The notes under the pieces: model-generated
What the model was told of the DNA's origin: nothing
The model's database searches: none
Seen by the model: only the letters and a program-made list of their open reading frames with translations
Shown: one piece after another, positions 26,339-34,378 of the stretch
Layout of the letters: each line of letters starts with the position of its first letter
Numbering within the stretch: the first letter of the stretch is position 1
From: Arthrobacter ramosus
Lineage (GTDB): Bacteria; Actinomycetota; Actinomycetes; Actinomycetales; Micrococcaceae
Assembly: GCF_039535095.1 (NCBI RefSeq)
Contig: NZ_BAAAWN010000001.1
Location: 2,418,001-2,482,000, forward strand
DNA length: 64,000 nucleotides
Direction of reading: 5' to 3'
Position numbers and translations under genes: made by a program

Positions 26339-28267
26339 TCACTTCTGGATGGTGTCTGTAAGCATGAGGTCACCGGAGACCGTCACGTCGAAGGTCCAGC
26401 CGTGCGGCACACGGGCCGTGAAATAGGGGCCCTCCACGATTGCGGGGCCCGAGGCCGAGGCACCGGCCGTCTGACGTTCCAGCTCGAATACCGGGACCTC
26501 ATCGACCTGGTCGACCGCGGAGCGGACGTTTCGGGAGGAGGTGGCGACGGCGGGCCTCTTCGCGATTGATTCGGCGCGTCTGATTGACGTGTGCGGCAGC
26601 TCGAAGCGGGCGGTCAGGGTCAGCATGGTGTTGTGTCCGCGGATACCGGGCTGCGGATCGGAATCCAGGTATGGGAGCTCAGAAATCAGCTGGCCTTCGG
26701 CATCTTCAAGCACCACGTTCCATTCGAGCCGGCATTCGTCGATTTCGTGGCCCTCTTGGAACATGTCCCGCGTCGCCCGGTCCATGAGCGCCGCTTTGCT
26801 CGCACCGAATTCTTCGGCGTCCATTCCCGCGACGTTGGCCTCGTACGTCTGCGCAATGTCGGAGAAGCCGATTCCGAAAGCCGAGAAAACCGCGGCCATT
26901 TGGGGCACGAGGACTCGGCGGACGCCGGCGATCCGTGCTGCGCCGCATGCGCTCATGGGGCCCGCGCCCCCGAACGCCGCAACCGTTGTGGCGTCCGCAT
27001 CCTCGACGTCGTCAGTTAAGGACTGCGACATGCGTTCGAAGTAGGCAGCCTCCATCCGAATCAGCGCCTCATTGAGGGTTATGCCGAGAGGGTCCGCAAT
27101 GACTTCAGTGATTACGGCACGCGACCGCTCAGCGTCGAGGCTGAATCCTCCGTCGAGGTAGGTATCCGGATCCAGGACTCCCAGCAGCAGGTTCACGTCC
27201 GTGATCGTGGCTTGCTTGCCGCCAAAGCCGAAACAAGCGGGGCCCGGGGCAGCCCCGACACTTTCGGGGCCGACGGTGATGACGCCGTCGCGGAGTGCGA
27301 TGACCGAACTGCCCCCGACGCCGCTGGAATGGACGTTGCTCATCTCAAAGGAAACCGGAACGCCCTGAATGGATCCCCGGCGGTCCGTCGAGATGGTTGA
27401 GTTCTTCACCGAGCCGACATCAGTGGTTGTCCCGCCGACGTCGATCATCAGCACATGCGCAAGTCCATAGGCCTCAGATAGCGCCTTTGTTCCTTCAAGT
27501 CCACCGCGGGGCCCGGAAGAGTAGGTCTTCAACGCCACAGATTTAGCCACACGTGAAGAAGCTCCGTCGTTGCGGTAAATAAGAAGCGGGTTCTTGACCT
27601 TATGGTCGCGAAGCCGGTGCTCGGCGCTGTACAGGAACCTCTCCATGGTGGGGTGCAGAAAGGAATTGATGATTCCGGACCATACGCGTCGCCCCTGGAC
27701 GGCGTCGGGAGTGAATTCCCAAGAGAAAAGAATGGGTACCGAACCGAGCAAGTGACGGGGGAACTTCCGCAGCAAGACGCCTTTGACGGCCCTTTCCTTC
27801 TCCCTGTCAGCCATGGCGATCACGAGTCTTGCCGCGCCGTCGGTTGTCAGCCGATTGACCTGCTTGACGAGTTCCTGTGACAGCTCCTCCACTTCCTGTT
27901 CGGCGTTGATGACTGCTACTCGTGCGCCGACGAGGTCTTCGAACAGCTCCGCTGCCGCGTCGCCCTTGCGAAGTTCTTCGGCCAGGGCGGGGCTGTCTGT
28001 GAGGATGCCGATGCGTGGCCCCTTGCGCTCTACAAGTGCGTTGGTGCCTTGGGTGGTGGAATACCGGATGTGACGCGTGGAGTGCAAGAGTCCCGGAAGA
28101 TCTTCCTCACCGAAGATGTCCTTGGAGGCCTTGGCTATGCCGTCGAAGAGACACTGGGAGAGGTCGAAAGGTGTGGTGAGCGTCTTGGTGAACGAAAAAT
28201 TCTCGCCGTCCCAGACACAAATATCGGTCAGCGTTCCACCGTTGTCGATGTTAATGAGCCGTTCCAT
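26339..28267 (-). CDS. Extra HyuA/oxoprolinase-family ATPase, first gene of carboxylase operon
   Basis: A 642-residue ASKHA-type protein. NIDNGGTLTDICVWDG at the N-terminus is the phosphate loop with DNGGT in place of DIGGT; MIDVGGTTTDVGSV is the second motif; AAFGGAGPMSACGAARIAG matches the family block. It is shorter than the beta subunit and has no own HyuB partner. AAAGGAGTATCA precedes ATG 28267. It leads the operon, 40 bases before gamma. It could be an activase or assembly factor, or an alternative ATPase as in multi-subunit acetophenone carboxylases; the role is unproven. Confidence 0.8.
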   Translation of the reverse strand: MERLINIDNGGTLTDICVWDGENFSFTKTLTTPFDLSQCLFDGIAKASKDIFGEEDLPGLLHSTRHIRYSTTQGTNALVERKGPRIGILTDSPALAEELRKGDAAAELFEDLVGARVAVINAEQEVEELSQELVKQVNRLTTDGAARLVIAMADREKERAVKGVLLRKFPRHLLGSVPILFSWEFTPDAVQGRRVWSGIINSFLHPTMERFLYSAEHRLRDHKVKNPLLIYRNDGASSRVAKSVALKTYSSGPRGGLEGTKALSEAYGLAHVLMIDVGGTTTDVGSVKNSTISTDRRGSIQGVPVSFEMSNVHSSGVGGSSVIALRDGVITVGPESVGAAPGPACFGFGGKQATITDVNLLLGVLDPDTYLDGGFSLDAERSRAVITEVIADPLGITLNEALIRMEAAYFERMSQSLTDDVEDADATTVAAFGGAGPMSACGAARIAGVRRVLVPQMAAVFSAFGIGFSDIAQTYEANVAGMDAEEFGASKAALMDRATRDMFQEGHEIDECRLEWNVVLEDAEGQLISELPYLDSDPQPGIRGHNTMLTLTARFELPHTSIRRAESIAKRPAVATSSRNVRSAVDQVDEVPVFELERQTAGASASGPAIVEGPYFTARVPHGWTFDVTVSGDLMLTDTIQK

Positions 28268-28350
28268 TGATACTCCTTTGTATATTGAGGCGCGGTGACA
28301 CCAGCGGCGTATTCCTCAACGGGTGATTGTGAGCCATGCCACATTGAGGC

Positions 28351-28445
28351 CTGACCTCAGTTTCACTCCTGATGCGGTGTGGCTGGCTACTACCCGGCCG
28401 GGTGGACTATCCGGAAGAAGGGTCGGCCACCCGGGAGGGCGCCGG
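28351..28445 (+). repeat. Dispersed hairpin repeat, copy B
   Basis: The plus strand begins CTGACCTCAGTTTCACTCC, nearly identical to the reverse complement of copy C (CTGACCTCAGTTTCGCTCC), then GGTGTGGCTGGCTACT, CCGGGTGGACTATCCGG, and GGCCACCCGGGAGGG. CCGGGTGG and CCACCCGG pair as a stem. It lies in the 547 bp gap 28268-28814 between the carboxylase operon start and the next small gene. The first 80 bp should hold the carboxylase promoter, but I see no convincing -35/-10 pair; 28446-28814 shows no gene. Confidence 0.65.
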
Positions 28446-28814
28446 GCTGGTTTCGAACTGGACTCACACTCCCCCCGGCTACACCTCGACCACGTCGCTA
28501 CGGCGTGCTCGCCAACGACCGCCGTCGACGTCCCTATCTTTTTCGAGAAGAAGTGTCAGCTTCGCCGGGCTTGGCCAAGAACGCTTACGTGGGGCTCGCG
28601 ATCCTAGGTTCGAGAGGGCCACGATCATCGCATTCCAGGTGATCGCAGAAGACCTAAGCTATTGGTGGCAGCCGGCACGCGCGCATCAATCGCCACGGCC
28701 GCAAGGCCGTCCAGTCCATCGGCTCAAGACCTCCGTCATTGACGCCCAAACCGTTTGTTCGCCTGGAACTCCCCCATTTCCTACAAAGCGAAACCAATTC
28801 TAGGAACCAAAAAG

Positions 28815-29243
28815 ATGTTCATATCTGGCACGAGCGACGTCGCCGCCGTCGCAGGCGGTTCGGTCAGCACCGTTTCGAACGCCCCGAACAGCACCCGGAA
28901 AGTCAAAATCGAAACCCGAGGGCCCGGCGATTCGGGGGAACTTCACGTCCGGGTATTTGGCGGGATCGAGGTCCTAGGCTCCTCGCTGCTGGTGCAGCTC
29001 CTGGTGGGCAATTACGTTGGCCTCATCAGCCGTGGCCACATGATTGCCAAGGGCTGGATGGATATGGTCTCGGCAGATGGGACTACAGCTTGGGTCTGGC
29101 TGGACGGGGGCCGCGGTCGTCGGATGGTACACGCTGGAGACGGGATCGGTCTCATGGTTCTCAAGGAGGCCCCCGCCGTTGCCTGCGCCCGCAAAACGAC
29201 AAACAAGAACCGCAAGCGCAAGACAACAACCGAAGGAAACTGA
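28815..29243 (+). CDS. Unknown 142-residue protein with basic tail
   Basis: ATG 28815 follows AGGAACCAAAAAG. The product begins MFISGTSDVAAVAGGSVSTV and has a beta-rich middle (GELHVRVFGGIEVLGSSLLV, then GNYVGLISRGHMIAKGWMDM) and ends in a Lys/Arg-rich tail. No signal peptide or known domain is seen. Its stop is 4 bases before the TTG start of the aldo/keto reductase, so the two are probably co-transcribed. Repeats B and C bracket this pair. Confidence 0.55.
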   Translation: MFISGTSDVAAVAGGSVSTVSNAPNSTRKVKIETRGPGDSGELHVRVFGGIEVLGSSLLVQLLVGNYVGLISRGHMIAKGWMDMVSADGTTAWVWLDGGRGRRMVHAGDGIGLMVLKEAPAVACARKTTNKNRKRKTTTEGN

Positions 29244-29247
29244 ACCC

Positions 29248-30294
29248 TTGATCTACATTCCTGCGCAGGACCGTTATGATTCCATGCCATACCGAAGGGT
29301 TGGCCGAAGCGGGCTGAAGCTTCCAGCGGTCTCACTGGGCCTCTGGCACAACTTTGGGGACGACAAACCCTTCGAAACGCAACGGGCCATCCTTCGCCGC
29401 GCCTTCGAGCTCGGCGTCACACACTTCGACCTCGCCAATAACTACGGTCCGCCCAGCGGCAGTGCCGAGACCAATTTTGGCCGGCACCTCAGGGACGACT
29501 TCAAGCCGTACCGCGACGAGCTCGTCATCTCCACCAAAGCGGGATACCACATGTGGCCCGGCCCGTACGGGGAATGGGGATCCAGGAAATACCTCCTCTC
29601 GAGCCTTGACCAGTCCCTGGAACGCATGGGCCTGGACTACGTGGATATCTTCTACAGCCACCGACCGGACCCGAACACTCCCCTTGAGGAAACCATGGGA
29701 GCGCTCGACACCGCGGTCCGCTCGGGCAGGGCGCTGTACGCGGGCATTTCCTCCTACTCCCCGGACAGGACGCTCGAGGCAGCTGCCATCCTTCGGGACC
29801 TTGGCACACCGTTGCTGATCCACCAGCCCTCGTACTCAATGCTCAACCGTTGGACCGAACAGGGCGAGCCCAACTTGTTCCAGACCCTTGAGCAGGTGGG
29901 CGCAGGCGCCATCGCGTTCTCGCCCCTCGCACAGGGTTTGCTGACCACGCGGTACCTACACGGCGTCCCGGAGGACTCCCGCGCTGCCGCAGGCAAGTCG
30001 CTGGTGGACACGCAGCTCTCTGAGGAGAACCTCACCCGGATCCGGGGCCTCAACGAGATCGCGACGCAGCGTGGGCAGACCCTCGCCCAGATGGCCATAT
30101 CCTGGGTGCTGCGCCCACAAAACAGGGGAATACCGATCACATCGGCCCTGATCGGTGCCAGCAGCGTCCGGCAACTCGAAGACAACCTGGCGGCAACCTC
30201 AGGTCCGGATTTCACCAGCGATGAGCTCGAAAGGATCGACGAATTCGCCGTCGAGTCCGACATCAACCTCTGGGCCAAGGCACTCCAGGCATAG
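29248..30294 (+). CDS. Aldo/keto reductase, L-glyceraldehyde-3-phosphate reductase-like
   Basis: A 348-residue NADPH-dependent reductase of the YghZ group. The start MPYRRVGRSGLKLPAVSLGL with a preceding IYIPAQDRYDS segment is diagnostic. The catalytic Asp and Tyr are in FDLANNYGPP, the Lys is in STKAGYHMWPG, and the His is in YSHRPDPNTPL. TTG 29248 is chosen because AAGGAA lies 9 bases upstream and the family N-terminus begins there. It likely detoxifies aldehydes such as methylglyoxal or L-glyceraldehyde-3-phosphate. It is isolated between two inverted repeat copies. Confidence 0.88.
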   Translation: MIYIPAQDRYDSMPYRRVGRSGLKLPAVSLGLWHNFGDDKPFETQRAILRRAFELGVTHFDLANNYGPPSGSAETNFGRHLRDDFKPYRDELVISTKAGYHMWPGPYGEWGSRKYLLSSLDQSLERMGLDYVDIFYSHRPDPNTPLEETMGALDTAVRSGRALYAGISSYSPDRTLEAAAILRDLGTPLLIHQPSYSMLNRWTEQGEPNLFQTLEQVGAGAIAFSPLAQGLLTTRYLHGVPEDSRAAAGKSLVDTQLSEENLTRIRGLNEIATQRGQTLAQMAISWVLRPQNRGIPITSALIGASSVRQLEDNLAATSGPDFTSDELERIDEFAVESDINLWAKALQA

Positions 30295-30360
30295 ACCATA
30301 GAGGTGCGTTGAGATCAGGACCCCTCTGGAGCCAGCGGCGCCAGCATCGACGGTTGGGTT

Positions 30361-30468
30361 TGTGCCAACCCAGACCACCCCACCCGGGTGGGCAACAACT
30401 GTCCCGGAAAGTCCACCCGCCAAGGCAGTAGCCAACCACACCAAGGCTGGAGCGAAACTGAGGTCAGT
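30361..30468 (-). repeat. Dispersed hairpin repeat, copy C
   Basis: Read on the minus strand it matches copy B over about 100 bases: CTGACCTCAGTTTCGCTCC, GGTGTGGTTGGCTACTGCC, GGGTGGACTTTCCGGGACAG, then CCACCCGGGTGGGG. GGGTGG/CCACCC forms the central stem. It lies 66 bases after the aldo/keto reductase stop. In the gap 30295-30967 only this repeat and two small frames are visible. Confidence 0.65.
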
Positions 30469-30616
30469 CCTTGACGTGGTGGTCGGGCTCCCCCAACCCG
30501 GGACGCATCTGGCCCCCGACGGACCGAAAATGCCTGCGTCTTCGCACTTGTCCCAAAAGATTGCGGGGCAATGCGGCGCACGAGTTCAATGCACGTTACA
30601 TGACAAGAAGAGGATT

Positions 30617-30832
30617 ATGGACTATTCGCTGATGATGGCTTGCACACTCATCAACACAATGAAGGACGAGGGCCGCAGCGCGTTGCCAGACGCGCCTGCT
30701 GTAGTGGAAAGACGCGCCGGGTACGCACGCAAAAGACCGGCTCGTCTGCGGGGTTGGCTGGCGACCGCCCTACACCAAGTCGCGTGGGCAATTGAGCCTG
30801 AACCGTCGGCTGGAACTTGGCCACGGAACTAA
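30617..30832 (+). CDS. Small conserved-looking protein, 71 residues
   Basis: ATG 30617 follows AAGAAGAGGATT. The product MDYSLMMACTLINTMKDEGR ends with GWLATALHQVAWAIEPEPSA. The LRGWLATALHQVAWAIEP segment resembles short tails seen in small actinobacterial proteins, with an amphipathic helix. No function is known. It is monocistronic, between repeat C and the LacI gene. Confidence 0.5.
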   Translation: MDYSLMMACTLINTMKDEGRSALPDAPAVVERRAGYARKRPARLRGWLATALHQVAWAIEPEPSAGTWPRN

Positions 30833-30866
30833 GGCAGCGCTGCCGTTGGCACAGACGTCGGGTCGG

Positions 30867-30971
30867 ATGGACCTGTCAGTCATCGACCGCCACCTGCACG
30901 TACTCCATCAGCAATTCGGGCTGTGCGTTCAAGCAGCCAGGAAAGATGCTGCAGCACAAGGGTTCTCCTAA
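30867..30971 (+). CDS. Possible 34-residue peptide
   Basis: ATG 30867 opens MDLSVIDRHLHVLHQQFGLC and ends QAARKDAAAQGFS at 30971. No clear ribosome site. The helical, His/Gln-rich peptide has no recognised family. The stop overlaps the convergent LacI gene end by 4 bases. It could be chance. Confidence 0.25.
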   Translation: MDLSVIDRHLHVLHQQFGLCVQAARKDAAAQGFS

Positions 30972-31984
30972 GCACAGCCGCAACTGTGGCGGATGATCAG
31001 CTCCACAGGGAGCATCTCGCTCTGGAGTTCCATCGCTTCGCCCGGCTTCGCCCGGAGAAGCAGGTCAACGGCGAGGGAGCCCGCACGAGCGATCGGCTGC
31101 TGCACGGTCGTTAACCCCGGGGATATGATGCCTGCCTCGCGGATCCCGTCGAACGAAACCAAGGCGACGTCCTCCGGGACTCGGACCCCAGCCTCCGCTG
31201 CCGCATGCAGTATTCCGATTGCCTGCTCGTCACTGTGCACGAACATGGCTCGCGGCCGTTTCCGGGTTGCCAAGAGCATCTTGGCAACCCGGAAAGCGTC
31301 ATAGCGATCAAAATTGCTTTGGACATTCAGCTGGCCGTCCGGTTCGATTCCCCGCGCAATCAGGGCCTGCTCCCAGCCTTCTTGGCGTTCTCTGACGGCC
31401 GACAGCCCGAGGGGACCGCTGAAGCTCGCCACTTCGGTGTGCCCGTGGTCGAGTAGGTGCGTCGTGCCGGCAAAGGCGCCCGCTCTATTGTCGACAATGA
31501 TTGAGGTGCCCCAGATTTCGCTGGCCGATCGGTCCAGGAAGATGAGGGGCGTCTTGTTGCCCTTCAGCGCTGCCACTGTTGCGGGAAGAAATGCTTCGTT
31601 CGTCACCGAGCTGCCCGCGAAGATAATCCCCTTGACCTGCTGCTCGATAAAAGTGCGCAGATGCTTGGCCTGTCGCTCATCGTTCTGCATTGCGTTACCA
31701 AGAAGAAGGCTGTATCCGCGTTCGAGCGCGGATGTCTCGACGGCTTGGGCAACTTCGCCGCAGTAGGGGTTCGTGATGTCGGCAGCGATGAGGCCGAGGG
31801 TCGTGCTTGTCGCAGAGCGCAGTGACCGCGCTACCGCGTTCGGGCGATAGCCCAGTCTCTCCACGGCATCCAAAACGCGCTTCCGTGTTGCCTCGGAAAC
31901 CTTTCGCGGCCCGTTGTTGACCACATAGCTAACAACCGCTGTGGACGTACCGGCCTCTCGCGCGACCTCCTCCTGGGTGATCAT
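30968..31984 (-). CDS. LacI-family transcriptional regulator
   Basis: A 338-residue repressor. The N-terminal helix-turn-helix and hinge are EEVAREAGTSTAVVSYVVNN, then YRPNAVARSLRSATSTTLGL. The periplasmic-binding-type sensor domain spans about 60-335 and contains FVHSDEQAIGILHAAAEAGV and SFDGIREAGIISPGLTTVQQ. TAGGAGTAACGG precedes ATG 31984. It is divergent from the ABC/amidohydrolase operon, with a CG-centred palindrome at the facing promoter, so it most likely represses that operon. Confidence 0.92.
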   Translation of the reverse strand: MITQEEVAREAGTSTAVVSYVVNNGPRKVSEATRKRVLDAVERLGYRPNAVARSLRSATSTTLGLIAADITNPYCGEVAQAVETSALERGYSLLLGNAMQNDERQAKHLRTFIEQQVKGIIFAGSSVTNEAFLPATVAALKGNKTPLIFLDRSASEIWGTSIIVDNRAGAFAGTTHLLDHGHTEVASFSGPLGLSAVRERQEGWEQALIARGIEPDGQLNVQSNFDRYDAFRVAKMLLATRKRPRAMFVHSDEQAIGILHAAAEAGVRVPEDVALVSFDGIREAGIISPGLTTVQQPIARAGSLAVDLLLRAKPGEAMELQSEMLPVELIIRHSCGCA

Positions 31985-32151
31985 CCGTTACTCCTATCGT
32001 GTATTCCGCGAACTCGCATCAAACTCGCGCCCGCCTTTATGGACCCAAGCCTAGAGCACGGCGCGGCCGACCGCTTGTTACGAGTTTAAGCATGAATTGT
32101 TGCGGCCGTGTTAACTTTCCGGCGTTGACCGTAAAGCCGGGGCTGATCGTA

Positions 32152-32199
32152 TTGACACGTCTCCGAGTTCGCTCCTATCGTAAATCTAAACGTATAGAT
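32152..32199 (+). promoter_or_regulatory. Promoter and LacI-type operator of ABC/amidohydrolase operon
   Basis: TTGACA at 32152-32157 and TATCGT at 32176-32181 (18 bp spacer) form a promoter. Directly after it lies ATCTAAACGTATAGAT (32184-32199), a 16 bp palindrome centred on CG with one mismatch per half, the form used by LacI-family repressors. Its place over the start point suits repression by the divergent LacI gene. A leader of about 210 bases without a gene follows up to 32406; I recognise no riboswitch in it. Confidence 0.6.
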
Positions 32200-32406
32200 C
32201 CCCGGCCCGTGGCGGTTGGCAGTTCCGGTTCGCCGGCTGTCGTAAACGGGAACCCGAGGGCCGCGAACAGCTCCCCACAATTGGCTGATGCGCTGCCAAT
32301 CCCCACGCGTAATAACACCATCGCTGAAATGTTCGTCATGAACATCAATTGTCGATTTTCTCCTAGACAAAATTCCACCCGGTTTTCCGATGAAAAGGAT
32401 AGTTCC

Positions 32407-33525
32407 GTGATTAATACCAATGATGCGTCCGTCGCCTCTAGTGCGGAGGCCACTCTTATGTCCGCATTGCCGTCACCTGCCATGTCCCGACGACACCTTT
32501 TGCGAGGGGTGGGGGCGGGGGCGCTGGCGGTTGCTGGCGGGTCGCTGTTAGCCGCCTGTGGAGCGGCGACGACTTCATCCAGCACCGTTTCTTCCGGCGC
32601 GGCCAGCGGGACAGTGGGTCTGCAGTTGGTATTCATCAAGAACGTCCAGTTCGCCGGTAGTTACTTTGCCGACCAGAACGGATACTGGAAGAACCTGGGC
32701 CTGAACGTCAACCTGATGGCCGGTGGACCCAACCTGACGGTGGAGCCGGTTGTCCAATCGGGCAAGGCGCTGGTGGGCATAACCCACACGGCGCAGGCCG
32801 TGAAAGCCATCATCAACGGCGCTGACCTGCAGATCATCGGCACCGGTTTCCAGAAGAACCCCTTCGTGCTGATCTCCCGCGCGGCTGCGCCTATCAAGAC
32901 GCCGCAGGATCTGGCCGGTAAGAAGATCGGGGTACAGGCCCTGGACCTCCCGGTTTTTACGGCCTTCCTCACGGCCAACAAAATCGACAAATCCACCTTC
33001 ACGATCGTCCCGCTGCAGTCCGACCCCACACCGCTGGTGACCGGCGAACTCGACGGCATCATGGGCTTCTACAGCAACGAGCCCAATTTCCTGCGCATCA
33101 AGGGGGTCGAACCCTACAACCTGCTGTTTGACAGCTTCAACTACCCCCTCATGGAGGAGGCCTACATCGTGAAGAAGTCGAATCTGCAGGACCCCGCGAA
33201 GCGGGCGCAGATCGTGGCGCTGATGCAGGGCGAATCGAAGGGCTGGCTGGATGCTGTTGCCAGCGTGGACAAGGCGGCCGACCTGGCCGTCAACAACTAC
33301 GGCAAGGACCTCAAGCTCGATACGAGCCAGCAGGTGTTGGCGATGAAGTCGGAAGTTGATCTCGTCGTCACGGCCGACACGAAGGCGCACGGGCTCTTCT
33401 GGATGACCGACACACTTATCAACGGCACGGTCAACTCGCTAAAGCTCGGCGGCGTCGAGGCGACGAAGGACATGTTCACCCTTGACGTCCTGAATGACGT
33501 ATACAAAGGAAAGGCCACGGTCTGA
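32407..33525 (+). CDS. ABC substrate-binding lipoprotein (NMT1/SsuA-like), Tat-exported
   Basis: A 372-residue solute receptor. A twin-arginine signal MSRRHLLRGVGAGALAVAGG leads into the lipobox SLLAAC, with Cys at residue 51. The mature part has the NMT1/SsuA fold motifs: FIKNVQFAGSYFADQNGYWK, then GADLQIIGTGFQKNPFVLIS and LDGIMGFYSNEP. GTG 32407 is chosen for AAAAGGATAGTTCC upstream. It is the first gene of an operon with an ATPase and fused permease 3 and 31 bases after the preceding stops. Relatives bind thiamin precursors, sulfonates or pyrimidines; the ligand is unknown. Confidence 0.85.
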   Translation: MINTNDASVASSAEATLMSALPSPAMSRRHLLRGVGAGALAVAGGSLLAACGAATTSSSTVSSGAASGTVGLQLVFIKNVQFAGSYFADQNGYWKNLGLNVNLMAGGPNLTVEPVVQSGKALVGITHTAQAVKAIINGADLQIIGTGFQKNPFVLISRAAAPIKTPQDLAGKKIGVQALDLPVFTAFLTANKIDKSTFTIVPLQSDPTPLVTGELDGIMGFYSNEPNFLRIKGVEPYNLLFDSFNYPLMEEAYIVKKSNLQDPAKRAQIVALMQGESKGWLDAVASVDKAADLAVNNYGKDLKLDTSQQVLAMKSEVDLVVTADTKAHGLFWMTDTLINGTVNSLKLGGVEATKDMFTLDVLNDVYKGKATV

Positions 33526-33528
33526 CCC

Positions 33529-34347
33529 ATGGGCACTACACCCGGAAATGAGGGCGTCAGCATTCGCGACGTCTCCAAGAAGTTCGCCGTTCGCGGCAAG
33601 GAGGTCCTGGCGCTCTCGGGGGTGAATCTGGAGGTCCCGCTCGGAGGATTCCTGTCGCTGCTGGGCCCGAGCGGTTGCGGCAAGTCCACCATGCTGCGCA
33701 TCTTGGCGGACTTGGACGAACCGACCAAGGGCCAGGTCCTTGTTCATGGCGAAGCTCCCTCGGTCGCCCGGAAGAACCACCATCTCGGGATCGCTTTCCA
33801 GGATGCCGCGCTATTGCCATGGCGCACCGTGGAGGAAAACATCAAGCTTCCCCTCGAGGCGGCCGGCCGAAAGCTGGCCGAAAATGACCTGCGGGATATT
33901 ATCTCTCTCGTCGGCCTGACCGGCTTTGAGAAGGCAAAGCCCGCACAGTTGTCCGGCGGAATGCGCCAGCGCGTCGCAATCGCCAGGGCGCTCATTCACG
34001 AGCCCCAGGTCCTCCTGTTGGATGAGCCCTTCGGTGCCTTGGACGAAATGACCAGGCAAAGGCTGAACCTTGAGTTGCTCCGGGTCTGGACGGCACGCCG
34101 GACAACGACGGTACTGGTCACGCACTCGATTGCCGAGGCTGTCTTCCTTTCCGACTCTGTAGCCGTAATGGCACCACGTCCCGGTCACGTCGTCGAGAAG
34201 ATTGACATAGACCTGCCAAGGCCCCGTACCCCGGAGATGCTGCGCTCACCCGAGTTCCATAAAATCGCCGACCGGCTGAGTGGACTTCTTTTCACGGGAG
34301 AGTCCAGCCCGCGCGGGGACCGGCATGCCGCCAAAGTCAACGCCTGA
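33529..34347 (+). CDS. ABC transporter ATPase (SsuB/TauB-like)
   Basis: A 272-residue nucleotide-binding subunit. Walker A is [11 protein letters not shown], the Q-loop is [12 protein letters not shown], the signature is [16 protein letters not shown], and Walker B is [12 protein letters not shown]; the switch His is in VTHSIAEAV. All motifs are intact. The gene starts 3 bases after the binding-protein stop. It powers the fused permease encoded next. Confidence 0.92.
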   Translation: MGTTPGNEGVSIRDVSKKFAVRGKEVLALSGVNLEVPLGGFLSLLGPSGCGKSTMLRILADLDEPTKGQVLVHGEAPSVARKNHHLGIAFQDAALLPWRTVEENIKLPLEAAGRKLAENDLRDIISLVGLTGFEKAKPAQLSGGMRQRVAIARALIHEPQVLLLDEPFGALDEMTRQRLNLELLRVWTARRTTTVLVTHSIAEAVFLSDSVAVMAPRPGHVVEKIDIDLPRPRTPEMLRSPEFHKIADRLSGLLFTGESSPRGDRHAAKVNA

Positions 34348-34378
34348 TGCCGTCAGTGCTCTTACCGAAAGGAACCTC

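Noticed and set aside
28420..28500. tRNA-like GGTTTCGAACTGG stretch
   Set aside because: No acceptor stem or anticodon arm can be drawn around it, and it belongs to the flank of repeat copy B.
32200..32406. TPP riboswitch before the NMT1-like receptor
   Set aside because: No CTGAGA core and no matching second conserved block are present in the leader.
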